Shown here: in pieces, positions 33,766 to 42,245 of the stretch
Layout of the letters: each line of letters begins with the position of its first letter
How positions within the stretch are numbered: the stretch's first letter is position 1
Assembly: GCA_947564735.1 (NCBI GenBank)
Contig: CANOEC010000008.1
Coordinates: forward strand, 1-64,000
DNA length: 64,000 bases
Direction of reading: 5' to 3'
Source: an uncultured Lachnospiraceae bacterium
GTDB taxonomy: Bacteria; Bacillota; Clostridia; Lachnospirales; Lachnospiraceae
Notes under the pieces: generated by a model
Told to the model about the DNA's origin: nothing
Databases searched by the model: none
Seen by the model: the letters and a program-made list of their open reading frames with translations, nothing else
Program-made: the position numbers and the translations under genes

Positions 33766-35224
33766 TTATATTATAAACAGATTGTAAAATCCCTTTCCCT
33801 TTTCAATTAATCCGTCAAAGCTTCCTCTTTCCACGATTTTGCCGTTATCCATTACAATGATTTCGTCATATTTTCGCATGAGCGCTTTATGATATCTGTG
33901 CGTAATATTTATAATGGTCATGTCACCTTCCAGTAGTCTTTTTTCAATTTCATAGGCGGTTTCATTATCCAGCCCGGATGTGATTTCATCAAGAAAGGTC
34001 ATTGTCTTATTTCTTAAAAACAGCCTTGCCAGAGCAATTCTCTGCAGCTCGCCGCCCGAAAAATTACTGCCGTTTTCCCGGATTTTTTCAGCCACTCCAT
34101 CCGGAAGCTTCTGAATAGTATCATAAATACCTGCCTTCTTAAGCGCATTTATTACCTCTTCTTTTGAATACGCTTGGTACAGAGCCACATTGTGAAAGAC
34201 CGTATCATTAAATATGTAGGTCTGCTGGTAACAGACAGGACTTACATGCATGATGCTTTCCCGGTTCAGTTCCGACAGCTCTTTTCCATTAATCAAAACC
34301 CTGCCGGTATAGTCCGCTCCATATTCCGTAAGCAGCTTTATAATGCTTGATTTGCCGCTGCCGCTTTTACCTTCTCCATGGCTTTCAGTTGAATCATCCC
34401 ATTGGCGATTGCCTTGCTCGGTGTTAAAACAAAATTCATCATATTCGTAATTGCCACTACCTCGCCAATCGTAATCCTGCCTGCTACAGCAAAGAGCAGA
34501 CAGCTTCCCAAAACAATTAGGAATGCCCCATTATTTACAAAGGACGCCAACGCCTGTGCCCAGTACAGCGTTTTAGAGGAATATTCATTTTTTCTACTCA
34601 CAAAATCGCTCAGTTTCGCCTGCTTTCCCAGAATCTGTTCCACAGCATCAAAGGTTCTGATTACCCTATGACCACCCAAATCATTTTTAACACCATCCAG
34701 ATAAACTTCCACCGCCTCCGCATACTCTTTTCTGGAAGATGCTATTTTCTTTTTCAAAATATTAGGAACTCCAAACTGAACGATACTAACTACAGCAACA
34801 AGCAGTAAGATAAACGGTTCTACGCAAAACAGGTAAATGACGGCAACCACCACAAAAATAAACTGCATAATCATCCCATAGATATTGTTGATTCCGTCAT
34901 CCAATACAATTCTGATATCCGTCGTAAATTTGGATAAATAATAAGCAATACTCTTTTTTTCAAACTGATTCGCAGATATATGAAAAAGCTTACGCATCAC
35001 CTGATCACGTAAATCTTTTTCCATATCTCGCACAACAACAGCCTGCCACTTTTCCAACATTTCCTTATAACTTTGGGAATCTATTAAAAGCTGCATAATA
35101 TAAGAGCGCAGGGGAGCCAAAACCCCTACAAACACCACCGGTATCAAGCTAAGCCATACTTTACAAGCGTTTTTTTGTGTAAATGCTTTTCATCATGATT
35201 CATTCCCTGCCCTTCTCCTAACAT
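33766..35224 (-). pseudogene. ABC exporter (fused membrane and ATPase domains), broken by two lesions
   Basis: Pieces of one exporter are spread over several frames. The start (ATG 35224 or 35203, MNHDEKHLHKK...) leaves frame at an A7 run near 35172; one more A would join it to the membrane domain (WLSLIPVVFVGV...). The membrane domain continues to about 34370 (GMIQLKAMEK) and there meets the Walker A segment (GKSGSGKSS) in another frame, with the usual linker of about 50 residues missing. The ATPase part (34296-33766) retains FSGGELQRIALARL and MTFLDEITSGLD. The exporter cannot be functional as read; the A7 site could also be a sequencing error, but the internal deletion could not. Confidence 0.85.
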
Positions 35225-35469
35225 GCGCTTTCCGCTTCTGCCGCCGCTATAGCGGATTCTACGCTGTCTACACAGTATCTATTACGTGGCATCGCTTCAT
35301 CTCTTCAATCTTTGCCCGCTTCTTCCAGCAACCCGTAAATCTCATACAAAGACAGCATATTTCATACGGTATCAATTTTGTAGTATTATACGATTCATAG
35401 GCACAAATAAAAAGAAAACTTTTCAAAGTATCATCCCTTTGAAAAGCTTTTCTTTCTAATCTTTGTAAG
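35225..35469. other. Island edge: no gene, one terminator
   Basis: Apart from the tRNA terminator near its right end, nothing coding is convincing here. It may hold decayed remains of the element whose integration site is the tRNA. Confidence 0.4.
35405..35454 (-). terminator. Terminator downstream of tRNA-Thr
   Basis: On the minus strand, AAAGCTTTTCAAAG pairs with CTTTGAAAAGTTTT, followed by CTTTTTATTTG. This second tRNA terminator must have come with the island if the one at 27684 was the original. Confidence 0.8.
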
Positions 35470-35542
35470 AGCTGCTGACGGGAATCGGACCCGTGACCTC
35501 CGCACTACCAATGCGACGCTCTACCGACTGAGCCACAGCAGC
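35470..35542 (-). tRNA. tRNA-Thr (anticodon GGU)
   Basis: All arms pair: acceptor GCTGCTG/CAGCAGC, D stem GCTC/GAGC, anticodon stem TCGCA/TGCGG with loop TTGGTAG (anticodon GGT, reading ACC/ACU), T stem ACGGG/CCCGT with loop TCCGATT. CCA is not encoded. Length is 73 bases without CCA. It is the intact member of the pair that bounds the island. Confidence 0.95.
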
Positions 35543-35605
35543 ACACTTCCGATAAGCCATAATCGACTTACCAGACTGTAGTATATCATAGACATTTTGG
35601 CTTTG

Positions 35606-36238
35606 TCAATAGCCAGACTGCACCTTCCCCAGCCTCTTTTTCAGCTTCGTCTTAATCCTCTGCAGCGCATTGTCCGTCGATTTATCATCTCTTGCCAGCA
35701 CCTTTGCAATCTGCTGATATCCCATGCCGGTCAGATACAAATCCAGCACCTGTTTTTCAAAACTACTGAGTTCCTCCTCTATCGCCTGCTCTAACAGTGT
35801 CACATTCTCACGGTCAATCACCATCTCTTCCGGACTCTGCCCCGTATGCTGCGTGAGCATATTGACCAGTTCTTCCTGCTCGCCCTCATGGTTTGTATTC
35901 ACACTGCCATACAGCGATATATACGTATTTAACGGAATATGCTTCTGCCGCCTCGAAGCCTGCACCGCCGTGTACATCTGTCTGGACACGCACAAATCTG
36001 CAAACGTCATGAAACTGACGTCCCTGCCGCAGTCGTAATCCCGAAGCGCCTTAAAAAGCCCGATCATCCCCTCCTGAATCAAATCGTCGTTATCCGCACC
36101 GAGGATATACATAGACTTTGCCTTGCCGCGCACCAGATTTTTATATTTGTTCATCAGATAATCCGTGATGCCGTCCTCACCATCCCTCAGACGAATGATA
36201 AGCTCCTCATCGCTGAACTGCCCGTAATCTCTTTCCAC
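35606..36238 (-). CDS. sigH: RNA polymerase sigma factor, SigH (Spo0H) type
   Basis: A sigma-70 family factor of 210 residues. Region 2 has DDLIQEGMIGLFKALRDYD and FMTFADLCVSRQMYTAVQASRRQKH; region 4 has SSFEKQVLDLYLTGMGYQQIAKVLARDDKSTDNALQRIKTKL. Spo0H factors drive transition-phase, sporulation or competence genes. Its place near rlmB, mrnC, cysS and cysE matches the conserved Firmicute order that ends in sigH, supporting the call. The SGNH hydrolase gene lies directly upstream on the same strand. Confidence 0.88.
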   Translation of the reverse strand: MERDYGQFSDEELIIRLRDGEDGITDYLMNKYKNLVRGKAKSMYILGADNDDLIQEGMIGLFKALRDYDCGRDVSFMTFADLCVSRQMYTAVQASRRQKHIPLNTYISLYGSVNTNHEGEQEELVNMLTQHTGQSPEEMVIDRENVTLLEQAIEEELSSFEKQVLDLYLTGMGYQQIAKVLARDDKSTDNALQRIKTKLKKRLGKVQSGY

Positions 36239-36258
36239 CCTGCCGCCTTTCTTGTTTC

Positions 36259-37773
36259 CTATTCCGCATGATTCTGAAACAGCGAATGATTCTGTAACGC
36301 ATTGCCGGATACGGACACTGCCGCCTGCTCCTCGTCAATCTGGTCATAACGCTGTATAATCTCCGAAGCAAAGTGTTCCGCCATAATCTGGTATCCGTCA
36401 TGGTTCGCATGTACGCCGTCCGGAACATAATCCGCCACTATATTTACATCATGTGAATCAAGAATATTGGAATTATATAAATCAATCACCGTATAGTCAT
36501 ACTCTTTTGCCAATGTCAGAATCACATTCACAAAGTTCTGCTGGGGCAGCAGATAATCCCTTTCATTCATCAGATAATCCTGCAGAATGTTTGGTAAGGG
36601 CGTCACAAAAAATATTTCCGCGTTGGGATAATTGTCACGCAGCCCCCGCATCAGCTCATCCAAATCGCCACAAAACGTCCTGCCGGCACGTTCTTCCAGA
36701 TTGCCAAACTCCTTGTCGGAAACACAGAACCCGTCGTTCGTGCCACCCATAACAATAATAATGTCCGTATCCGCCGGGATATTCTGATAACGGTCCACAT
36801 AGGCATCCGACCAGTACCGTCCGATAGAAGAACCGCCGATTCCCAAGTTGTAGACTTCCTCCGCCCCCAAGAGTTCTTTCAGCCTTGCCGGATAAGAATA
36901 CTGCTGATAGTTCTCCTCATTTTCCAGATTCGCCGCCGCGGTAATGCTGTCGCCCAGACAGGCAATCTTCATTCCGGAAAAGTCCCTTCTGTTCTCGGCA
37001 ATCCGCTCTCTGTCAGACTGGTTGACCTCAAGCGTCTCCTCTAATGAAGTGCGGAGCATACGTCGCTCCTCCAGCGTCATATTGTCCGGCTGCTCGTAAA
37101 TCGTCCGCCATGCATCAAAAATACTACTCTCAGTCATCGTACCGTCGTAATAGTTAATCTCACCGTCATTTGTGAAACCGAAAATGCCATTCCCCGATAT
37201 TGTGGCGTTACCGGATACCGTTCCGTCGCCCACAAATATTCCGTTGCCCGACACCGTTCCGTCGCCCATAAATATTCCGTTGCCCGACACCGTTCCGTCA
37301 CCCAATATTATTCCGTTGCCCGATACCGTCCCGTCGCCCAACAGCATTCCATTGCCAGACACGGTTCCGTCGCCCAACAGCATTCCATTGCCCGATACCG
37401 TTCCGTCGCCCGTCACAATTCCATTACCCGATATCGTTTCATCACCAAACAGCACTCCGTTACCCGATATGGTTCCATCCTCAGACATGGACTCATCCGC
37501 CGCACCCATTTCACCACTCTGTATCTGTGCAATGAAACGCTCCAGTTCTTCCTTATCCTCCGTCAGCTCCATGATTTCCGCCTGCATCTCCTGCACGCGG
37601 CTCTGTGCCTCCTCATTACGCGCAAATACCTGCGCTAGTTCCATTTCTTCCTGTTCTCTTGCAAGCCGTCTGTCCGTATCATAAATATCGTATGCCTTCA
37701 GCCCGACTGCCGCTGCCAGAACTGCGGTCATTATAAAAATCACTACCAAGAGAATTTCATTTATTCTTTTCAT
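36259..37773 (-). CDS. Membrane-anchored SGNH/GDSL hydrolase with 12-residue tandem repeats
   Basis: The 504-residue protein has one membrane helix (residues 7-27), a coiled coil (about 38-85), a repeat region (97-200) of about eight GDGTVSGNGxxx units, and a C-terminal SGNH hydrolase domain (about 265-490). The hydrolase blocks are CLGDSIT (block I Ser), GIGGSS (block II), GGTNDG (block III) and DGVHANHDGY (block V Asp/His). Such domains are esterases or acetyl transfer/deacetylation enzymes acting on glycans. The repeat region probably forms an extended stalk outside the membrane. In the conserved Firmicute order this position is usually taken by yacP. Confidence 0.82.
   Translation of the reverse strand: MKRINEILLVVIFIMTAVLAAAVGLKAYDIYDTDRRLAREQEEMELAQVFARNEEAQSRVQEMQAEIMELTEDKEELERFIAQIQSGEMGAADESMSEDGTISGNGVLFGDETISGNGIVTGDGTVSGNGMLLGDGTVSGNGMLLGDGTVSGNGIILGDGTVSGNGIFMGDGTVSGNGIFVGDGTVSGNATISGNGIFGFTNDGEINYYDGTMTESSIFDAWRTIYEQPDNMTLEERRMLRTSLEETLEVNQSDRERIAENRRDFSGMKIACLGDSITAAANLENEENYQQYSYPARLKELLGAEEVYNLGIGGSSIGRYWSDAYVDRYQNIPADTDIIIVMGGTNDGFCVSDKEFGNLEERAGRTFCGDLDELMRGLRDNYPNAEIFFVTPLPNILQDYLMNERDYLLPQQNFVNVILTLAKEYDYTVIDLYNSNILDSHDVNIVADYVPDGVHANHDGYQIMAEHFASEIIQRYDQIDEEQAAVSVSGNALQNHSLFQNHAE
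37174..37485 (-). repeat. 36-bp coding minisatellite
   Basis: About eight head-to-tail copies of a 36-bp unit (12 codons) inside the SGNH hydrolase gene. Some neighbouring copies are nearly identical at DNA level (GDGTVSGNGMLL occurs twice in a row). Copy-number change would keep the frame and alter stalk length. Confidence 0.9.
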
Positions 37774-37831
37774 GTTACATCATCTGACTTTCCATTTCCT
37801 AATATCAGCAAGTTCTTCCACAATCCATACG

Positions 37832-38572
37832 CTAACACTGGCGCTGTCTTACAATCTCATATGCCAGTACCCCGGTCGCCACAGAGGCATTCAGGGAGTC
37901 GATGTCCCCCTGCATGGGAATTGCCGCCGTAAAATCACATTTTTCCTTCACAAGCCGCCCCACGCCGCTTCCCTCATTTCCGATAACAAGACCAATGGGA
38001 CCTTTCAAATCCAAGTCGTACATACGGGTGCCGCCCATATCCGCGCAGACGAACCACAGTCCTTCTTTCTTCAACTCTTCAATCGTCTGTCCGAGATTGG
38101 TCACCTTCGCCACAGGCGTGTAGTTGATGGCGCCCGCCGAAGCCTTTGCCACTGTTGCCGTCAGACCGACCGCACGGTTTTTTGGAATGATTACACCATG
38201 TGCACCTGCCAGATTTGCGGTACGGATAATCGCACCCAGATTGTGAGGATCCTCAATATTATCCAGCAGAATGATAAAGGGCGCTTCCCCTTTTTCCCTC
38301 GCTTTGGCAAGAATATCCTCCACCTGCGCATAGGCATAAGCCGCCGCACATGCAATAACGCCCTGATGCTTTCCTGTCTCGGACATCTGGTCTAACCGTT
38401 CTTTCGCCACATACTTAATCATGATGCCCTTTTTTGACGCTTCTCTTTTAATCGTCAGCACCGGTCCGTCCTGACAGCCGTCCAATACATAGAGCCTGTC
38501 TATTGTTTTTCCGGCACGCAATGCCTCTATCACGGCATTCCGCCCTTCTATCGTATATTCGTTATGTTCCAT
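37832..38572 (-). CDS. rlmB: 23S rRNA (guanosine-2'-O)-methyltransferase RlmB
   Basis: A SpoU-type RNA methyltransferase of 246 residues, with an N-terminal substrate-binding domain (EGRNAVIEALRAGKTIDRLYV) and the trefoil-knot domain carrying DNIEDPHNLGAIIRTA, IGLVIGNEGSGVGRLV and IPMQGDIDSLNASVATGVLAYE. It methylates G2251 of 23S rRNA in E. coli numbering. Fourth gene of the cysE-cysS-mrnC-rlmB run, about 50 bases after mrnC and therefore probably in the same transcript. Confidence 0.95.
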   Translation of the reverse strand: MEHNEYTIEGRNAVIEALRAGKTIDRLYVLDGCQDGPVLTIKREASKKGIMIKYVAKERLDQMSETGKHQGVIACAAAYAYAQVEDILAKAREKGEAPFIILLDNIEDPHNLGAIIRTANLAGAHGVIIPKNRAVGLTATVAKASAGAINYTPVAKVTNLGQTIEELKKEGLWFVCADMGGTRMYDLDLKGPIGLVIGNEGSGVGRLVKEKCDFTAAIPMQGDIDSLNASVATGVLAYEIVRQRQC

Positions 38573-38624
38573 TTGGTTGTTCTGTTCCTTTCGTAACCCT
38601 GTTCCTTACTTCCTTTTATGCACA

Positions 38625-39065
38625 TCAGATTGTCATGCCTACCCGCCCGATTGCCTCGCGGATCAGATATAACATGCGTTCCTGCTGACCTTGTAAATAC
38701 AGATACCCGCAGAGCGCTTCTAATCCGGTTGCCTTTCTGTACTCAATAACGGACGCATTCTTGGCGGAAGTATAGGATTTCGCATTCCTGCCACGATAAT
38801 ACACCGCTTCTTCGTCCGGCGTCAACTCACTCTCCAGCGCGTCAATCATCTTCGCCTGCACGCGGGCATTCACATAGGAAATCGTCTTTTTATGCAGCTT
38901 GTTGGCGGAACAATTTCCCCGTTCCACCACAATTGTCCGTATCACCAAATCATAGATGGCGTCACCGATATAGGCAAGCGTCAATGGCGAATAGGTGCGG
39001 ATATCCACTGCCGTACAGTCAAAATCTCTCTTGATGGCGTCTAAAATCGTTATGCTCTCTTCCAT
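38625..39065 (-). CDS. mrnC: Mini-ribonuclease 3
   Basis: A 146-residue RNase III-like domain without the RNA-binding domain, as in Mini-III. It has LAYIGDAIYDLVIRT, the family form of the catalytic segment, and NAKSYTSAKNASVIEYRKATGLEAL. Mini-III matures the ends of 23S rRNA in Gram-positive bacteria. The start overlaps the cysS stop by 16 bases, so translation is coupled. Confidence 0.95.
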   Translation of the reverse strand: MEESITILDAIKRDFDCTAVDIRTYSPLTLAYIGDAIYDLVIRTIVVERGNCSANKLHKKTISYVNARVQAKMIDALESELTPDEEAVYYRGRNAKSYTSAKNASVIEYRKATGLEALCGYLYLQGQQERMLYLIREAIGRVGMTI

Positions 39066-40459
39066 TTGACGCCCTCTCGTGTATCTTCCAGAAGAATCCC
39101 CTGCGCCGCCAGCGTATCTCTGATTTCATCTGCTCTCGCAAAATTCTTTGCCTTTCTTGCTTCCTGTCTCTCCTGAATCAACGCCTCTATTTCCGCATCC
39201 AGCATTTCCTCTTTCTTATCCACAATCAGCCCGCAGATATCGGATAATGCGGTAATTTCATCTTTGAGCGCCTGCACAAAGGCTTTTGACGAGGCTGAGG
39301 AAGCGTTGGTATTCGCAAACTTGACCAGCTCAAAGATAGCCGAAATGGCATCCGCCGTGTTGAAATCATCGTCCATCGCCTCGTCGAACTTGACGATAAA
39401 TTCCTTCGCCTCATTGCAAAGCTCCTCTTCTTCCTTCGTCATATCACCGTCAGCCGCACTTTCAAGCAGATAATTTAAGTTTGCCACACTTGTCACAATG
39501 CGGTCCAGTCCGTTCTTCGCCGCCTCCATCAAGTCCGCGCTGAAATTGAGCGGGCTTCTGTAGTGCGCCGATAGCATGAAAAAGCGCAGTACCTGCAAAT
39601 CATACTTCTCGCTGATGTCCCGCACCGTAAAGAAATTGCCTTCGGATTTGGACATTTTCTTATTGTCTATATTAAGAAATCCGTTGTGCAGCCAATACTT
39701 GGCGAACTCCTTGCCGTTTGCCGCTTCCGACTGGGCAATCTCATTCTCGTGATGAGGGAATATCAAATCTTCCCCGCCTGCATGAATATCAATCTCGTCT
39801 CCCAGATACTTCTTGCTCATCACGGAGCACTCAATATGCCAGCCCGGACGTCCTTCGCACCAAGGGGACTCCCAATATGGCTCTCCCTCTTTCTTCGGTT
39901 TCCACAATACAAAATCAAGTGGATCCTGTTTCTGGTCTTCGCCCGACACTAACAAAGAACGCCCTCCGCTTCTCAAATCGTCCAGATTCTTGTGGGAAAG
40001 CTTCCCGTAATCCTTAAAACTTCTCGTCTTATAGTAGACAGTGCCATCCTGTGCCACATAGGCGTGCCCTTTGTCAATCAGGGTCTGAATCATCTCAATC
40101 ATCCCGCCGATTTCCTCCGTCGCCTTAGGGTGCGTCGTCGCCTCCTTGACGTTTAACGCCTTCATGTCCTTTCTGCACTCTTCAATGTACCTCTCGGAAA
40201 TCACGGAGGCGTCTACCCCTTCTTCATTCGCCTTCTTGATAATCTTGTCGTCTACGTCGGTAAAGTTTGAAACGAAGTTGACCTCATATCCTTTATGCTC
40301 CATATAGCGTCTGGCAGTGTCAAACACAATCATCGGTCTGGCATTGCCGATGTGAATCAGATTATAGACAGTCGGTCCGCAGACATACATGCTGACCTTG
40401 CCTTCCTGCAACGGTACAAATTCCTCTTTTTGTCTTGACAGTGTGTTAAAAACTTTCAT
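39050..40459 (-). CDS. cysS: Cysteinyl-tRNA synthetase
   Basis: A class I synthetase of 469 residues. HIGH-type motif in PTVYNLIHIGNARP, zinc ligands in MYVCGPTVYN and CSVMS with HHENEIAQSE, and KMSKS in KKMSKSEGN. It charges tRNA-Cys. It lies 17 bases after cysE and is controlled by the upstream Cys T-box, so it is induced when Cys-tRNA runs short. Confidence 0.97.
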   Translation of the reverse strand: MKVFNTLSRQKEEFVPLQEGKVSMYVCGPTVYNLIHIGNARPMIVFDTARRYMEHKGYEVNFVSNFTDVDDKIIKKANEEGVDASVISERYIEECRKDMKALNVKEATTHPKATEEIGGMIEMIQTLIDKGHAYVAQDGTVYYKTRSFKDYGKLSHKNLDDLRSGGRSLLVSGEDQKQDPLDFVLWKPKKEGEPYWESPWCEGRPGWHIECSVMSKKYLGDEIDIHAGGEDLIFPHHENEIAQSEAANGKEFAKYWLHNGFLNIDNKKMSKSEGNFFTVRDISEKYDLQVLRFFMLSAHYRSPLNFSADLMEAAKNGLDRIVTSVANLNYLLESAADGDMTKEEEELCNEAKEFIVKFDEAMDDDFNTADAISAIFELVKFANTNASSASSKAFVQALKDEITALSDICGLIVDKKEEMLDAEIEALIQERQEARKAKNFARADEIRDTLAAQGILLEDTREGVKWKRA

Positions 40460-40476
40460 AATGCGTACTCCTCCTG

Positions 40477-41166
40477 TTATATGCTTTTCAAATCTTTCGC
40501 TTCTTCGCGTCTTTGCCTTTTTACTTCTCTCTCCAAATCAAGCAGTCTGTTCGTCAATTCCGCATTGGCGCGCTGCAAGCTCACGATATCTTCCCTGACT
40601 GGGTCCGGCAGGTTAATCTGATCCAATTCTTCCTGAGGCAGCAACCTGTCATTGCGCTTCACCACCCGTCCGGGCACGCCAACTACCGTAGAGTTAGGTG
40701 GTACTTCCTCTAATACCACACTGCCCGCTCCTATCTTGCTGTTGTCGCCGATTTTAAACGACCCCAGCACTTTCGCGCCTGTACTAATCATCACATTGTT
40801 TCCAACGGTAGGATGCCGCTTTCCCTGCTCCTTACCCGTTCCTCCCAGCGTCACTCCCTGATACAGCGTCACGTTGTCGCCAATCACGGTCGTCTCTCCT
40901 ATGATGACGCCGTTGCCGTGGTCAATAAAAAACCCTTTTCCAATCTGCGCACCGGGATGAATCTCAATGCCGGTCTTACGAACCGCCTTCTGGGATATCC
41001 ATCTCGCCAGAAAATAGTGCTTTTTCAAATACATCTTATGTGCCATGCGGTAATAAATCATCACCTTAAAGCTGGGGTATAAGAATACCTCCATATCGGA
41101 ATGGATTGCCGGGTCACGCTCACGTATGATCCGGATTTCCTCCTTGATATTTTGAACAAAACCCAT
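40477..41166 (-). CDS. cysE: Serine O-acetyltransferase
   Basis: A left-handed beta-helix acetyltransferase that makes O-acetylserine, the first step of cysteine synthesis. At 229 residues it is of the shorter Gram-positive type. Motifs include IHPGAQIGKGFFIDHGNGVIIG, YQGVTLGGTGKE and PTVGNNVMISTGAKVLGSF. The start at 41166 has AAAGGAAATAAAT upstream. It is the first gene behind the T-box; a palindromic repeat sits between the T-box terminator and the start codon. Confidence 0.95.
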   Translation of the reverse strand: MGFVQNIKEEIRIIRERDPAIHSDMEVFLYPSFKVMIYYRMAHKMYLKKHYFLARWISQKAVRKTGIEIHPGAQIGKGFFIDHGNGVIIGETTVIGDNVTLYQGVTLGGTGKEQGKRHPTVGNNVMISTGAKVLGSFKIGDNSKIGAGSVVLEEVPPNSTVVGVPGRVVKRNDRLLPQEELDQINLPDPVREDIVSLQRANAELTNRLLDLEREVKRQRREEAKDLKSI

Positions 41167-41183
41167 ATTTATTTCCTTTCTTG

Positions 41184-41232
41184 GGAAGAATGCAGAGCAT
41201 TCTTCCACACTTGTCAAAATTTCCTATTGTAT
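41184..41232. repeat. 49-bp dispersed palindromic repeat, copy B
   Basis: This partner of 8063-8111 has 44 of 49 positions the same. The 10-bp hairpin GGAAGAATGC/GCATTCTTCC is intact. It lies 18 bases before cysE, after the T-box terminator. Its hairpin also resembles stem III of the T-box itself (GGAAGAATGC...TATTCTTC near 41310-41334). Confidence 0.75.
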
Positions 41233-41540
41233 AAAAAGAAATGCCGCGGCATTTTCCCTACTCCTTCCGGAAATAGAGACGAAATAATCCGCGGTTCCAC
41301 TCTACTTGAAGAATACTTCAGACTGCATTCTTCCACTCATAACCTGTAACGGGGTCAGCCGTGCCTAAGCCGGACTCCGGGGCGCACTTCCCATTTTCTT
41401 GGCATAAACCGCTTCCAGCCGACGACGGTTCTTCTCTGTCTGCTTCTGAAAAAGGTACTCTTCCCCTTCCACATCCATTGTCTATTCTCTGCCGCCCTTA
41501 CGGCGGTATCTATCCATATCTTTACACCTATAAGTTCTTC
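41229..41540 (-). promoter_or_regulatory. T-box riboswitch, cysteine-specific, upstream of cysE-cysS
   Basis: Read on the minus strand, the leader has a stem I region (GAACCGTCGTCGGCTGGAAGCGGTT), a specifier segment GGAAGTGCGCCCCGGAG in which TGC (41384-41386) is the likely Cys codon, a stem III hairpin, the T-box sequence AGAGTGGAACCGCGG (41289-41303) and a terminator hairpin AAATGCCGCGGCATTT (41239-41254) followed by CTTTTTAT. Uncharged tRNA-Cys should stabilise the antiterminator and allow transcription of cysE, cysS and following genes. Specificity fits the genes downstream. Confidence 0.93.
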
Positions 41541-41544
41541 TAAT

Positions 41545-41573
41545 AGGATATGCAAAAAAATACGTTTTGTCAA
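41545..41573 (-). promoter_or_regulatory. Sigma-A promoter of the T-box operon
   Basis: A perfect TTGACA (41568-41573) and TATCCT (41545-41550) with a 17-base spacer, between the ispF stop and the T-box leader. Confidence 0.85.
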
Positions 41574-41599
41574 CACTGATTCCGGCTTTTACGGTCTTC

Positions 41600-42184
41600 T
41601 CACTGCCTCTGCATCATCGGACAACCGCCACAGCCTGCGCACTGATCCGTTTCCGCGCCGTCATTGCCCAGACCGACACCCGATGCGCTCACATCCTCAC
41701 TGTACAACTCTCTGGGGCTTGTCAGCATACAGATTGCCTGCGAGGAGATTCCCTCACCACTTCCCGTAAAACCAAGTCCCTCTTCCGTCGTTGCTTTCAC
41801 ATTGACCTGCGCTGTCTCAATCCCAAGCGCAGCCGCAATATTCTCCCGCATCCGGTCGATATGGGGACGCATTTTGGGTGCCTGCGCAATAATGGTGGCA
41901 TCAATATTTTCAATCAGAAAGCGGTTCTCTTCCAGCAGATTGCCGACATGCTTTAGCAGCTCTATCGAAGAAATCCCCTTATAAGCCGGGTCGGTATCCG
42001 GAAAATGTCTGCCGATATCGCCAAGCGCCGCCGCGCCGAGCAGCGCATCCATCACGGCATGTAACAGTACATCCGCATCCGAATGTCCAAGCAGTCCTTT
42101 TTCATAAGGTATCTCCACACCGCCCATGATCAGCTTTCTTCCCTCCACAAGACGGTGCACGTCATATCCCATTCCGATTCTCAT
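41600..42184 (-). CDS. ispF: 2-C-methyl-D-erythritol 2,4-cyclodiphosphate synthase with Cys-rich tail
   Basis: This MEP-pathway enzyme forms the cyclodiphosphate in isoprenoid precursor synthesis. It has the zinc ligands GYDVH (Asp8, His10), [29 protein letters not shown] and [14 protein letters not shown]. The usual length is near 158 residues; this one has 194, with a tail of about 35 residues ending in [10 protein letters not shown]. The tail could bind a metal or be unstructured. The start at 42184 has GAGGATTATT upstream; an ATG at 42196 has none. Confidence 0.93.
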   Translation of the reverse strand: MRIGMGYDVHRLVEGRKLIMGGVEIPYEKGLLGHSDADVLLHAVMDALLGAAALGDIGRHFPDTDPAYKGISSIELLKHVGNLLEENRFLIENIDATIIAQAPKMRPHIDRMRENIAAALGIETAQVNVKATTEEGLGFTGSGEGISSQAICMLTSPRELYSEDVSASGVGLGNDGAETDQCAGCGGCPMMQRQ

Positions 42185-42245
42185 AATAATCCTCATTTCT
42201 GCGCACGCTTTTGACTCAATTGATTGAATCTATGCCTTTGCGCTT

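Noticed and set aside
27732-35542. Active integrative element
   Set aside because: No integrase, excisionase, relaxase or replication gene is present between the tRNA copies; only a remnant or cargo remains.
37174-37485. CRISPR-like regular repeats
   Set aside because: The repeats are head to tail with no unique spacers and lie in frame in a gene.
37172-37684. 170-codon plus-strand frame rich in Pro, Ser and Asp repeats
   Set aside because: It is the antisense shadow of the SGNH hydrolase minisatellite, with no ribosome site or recognised domain.
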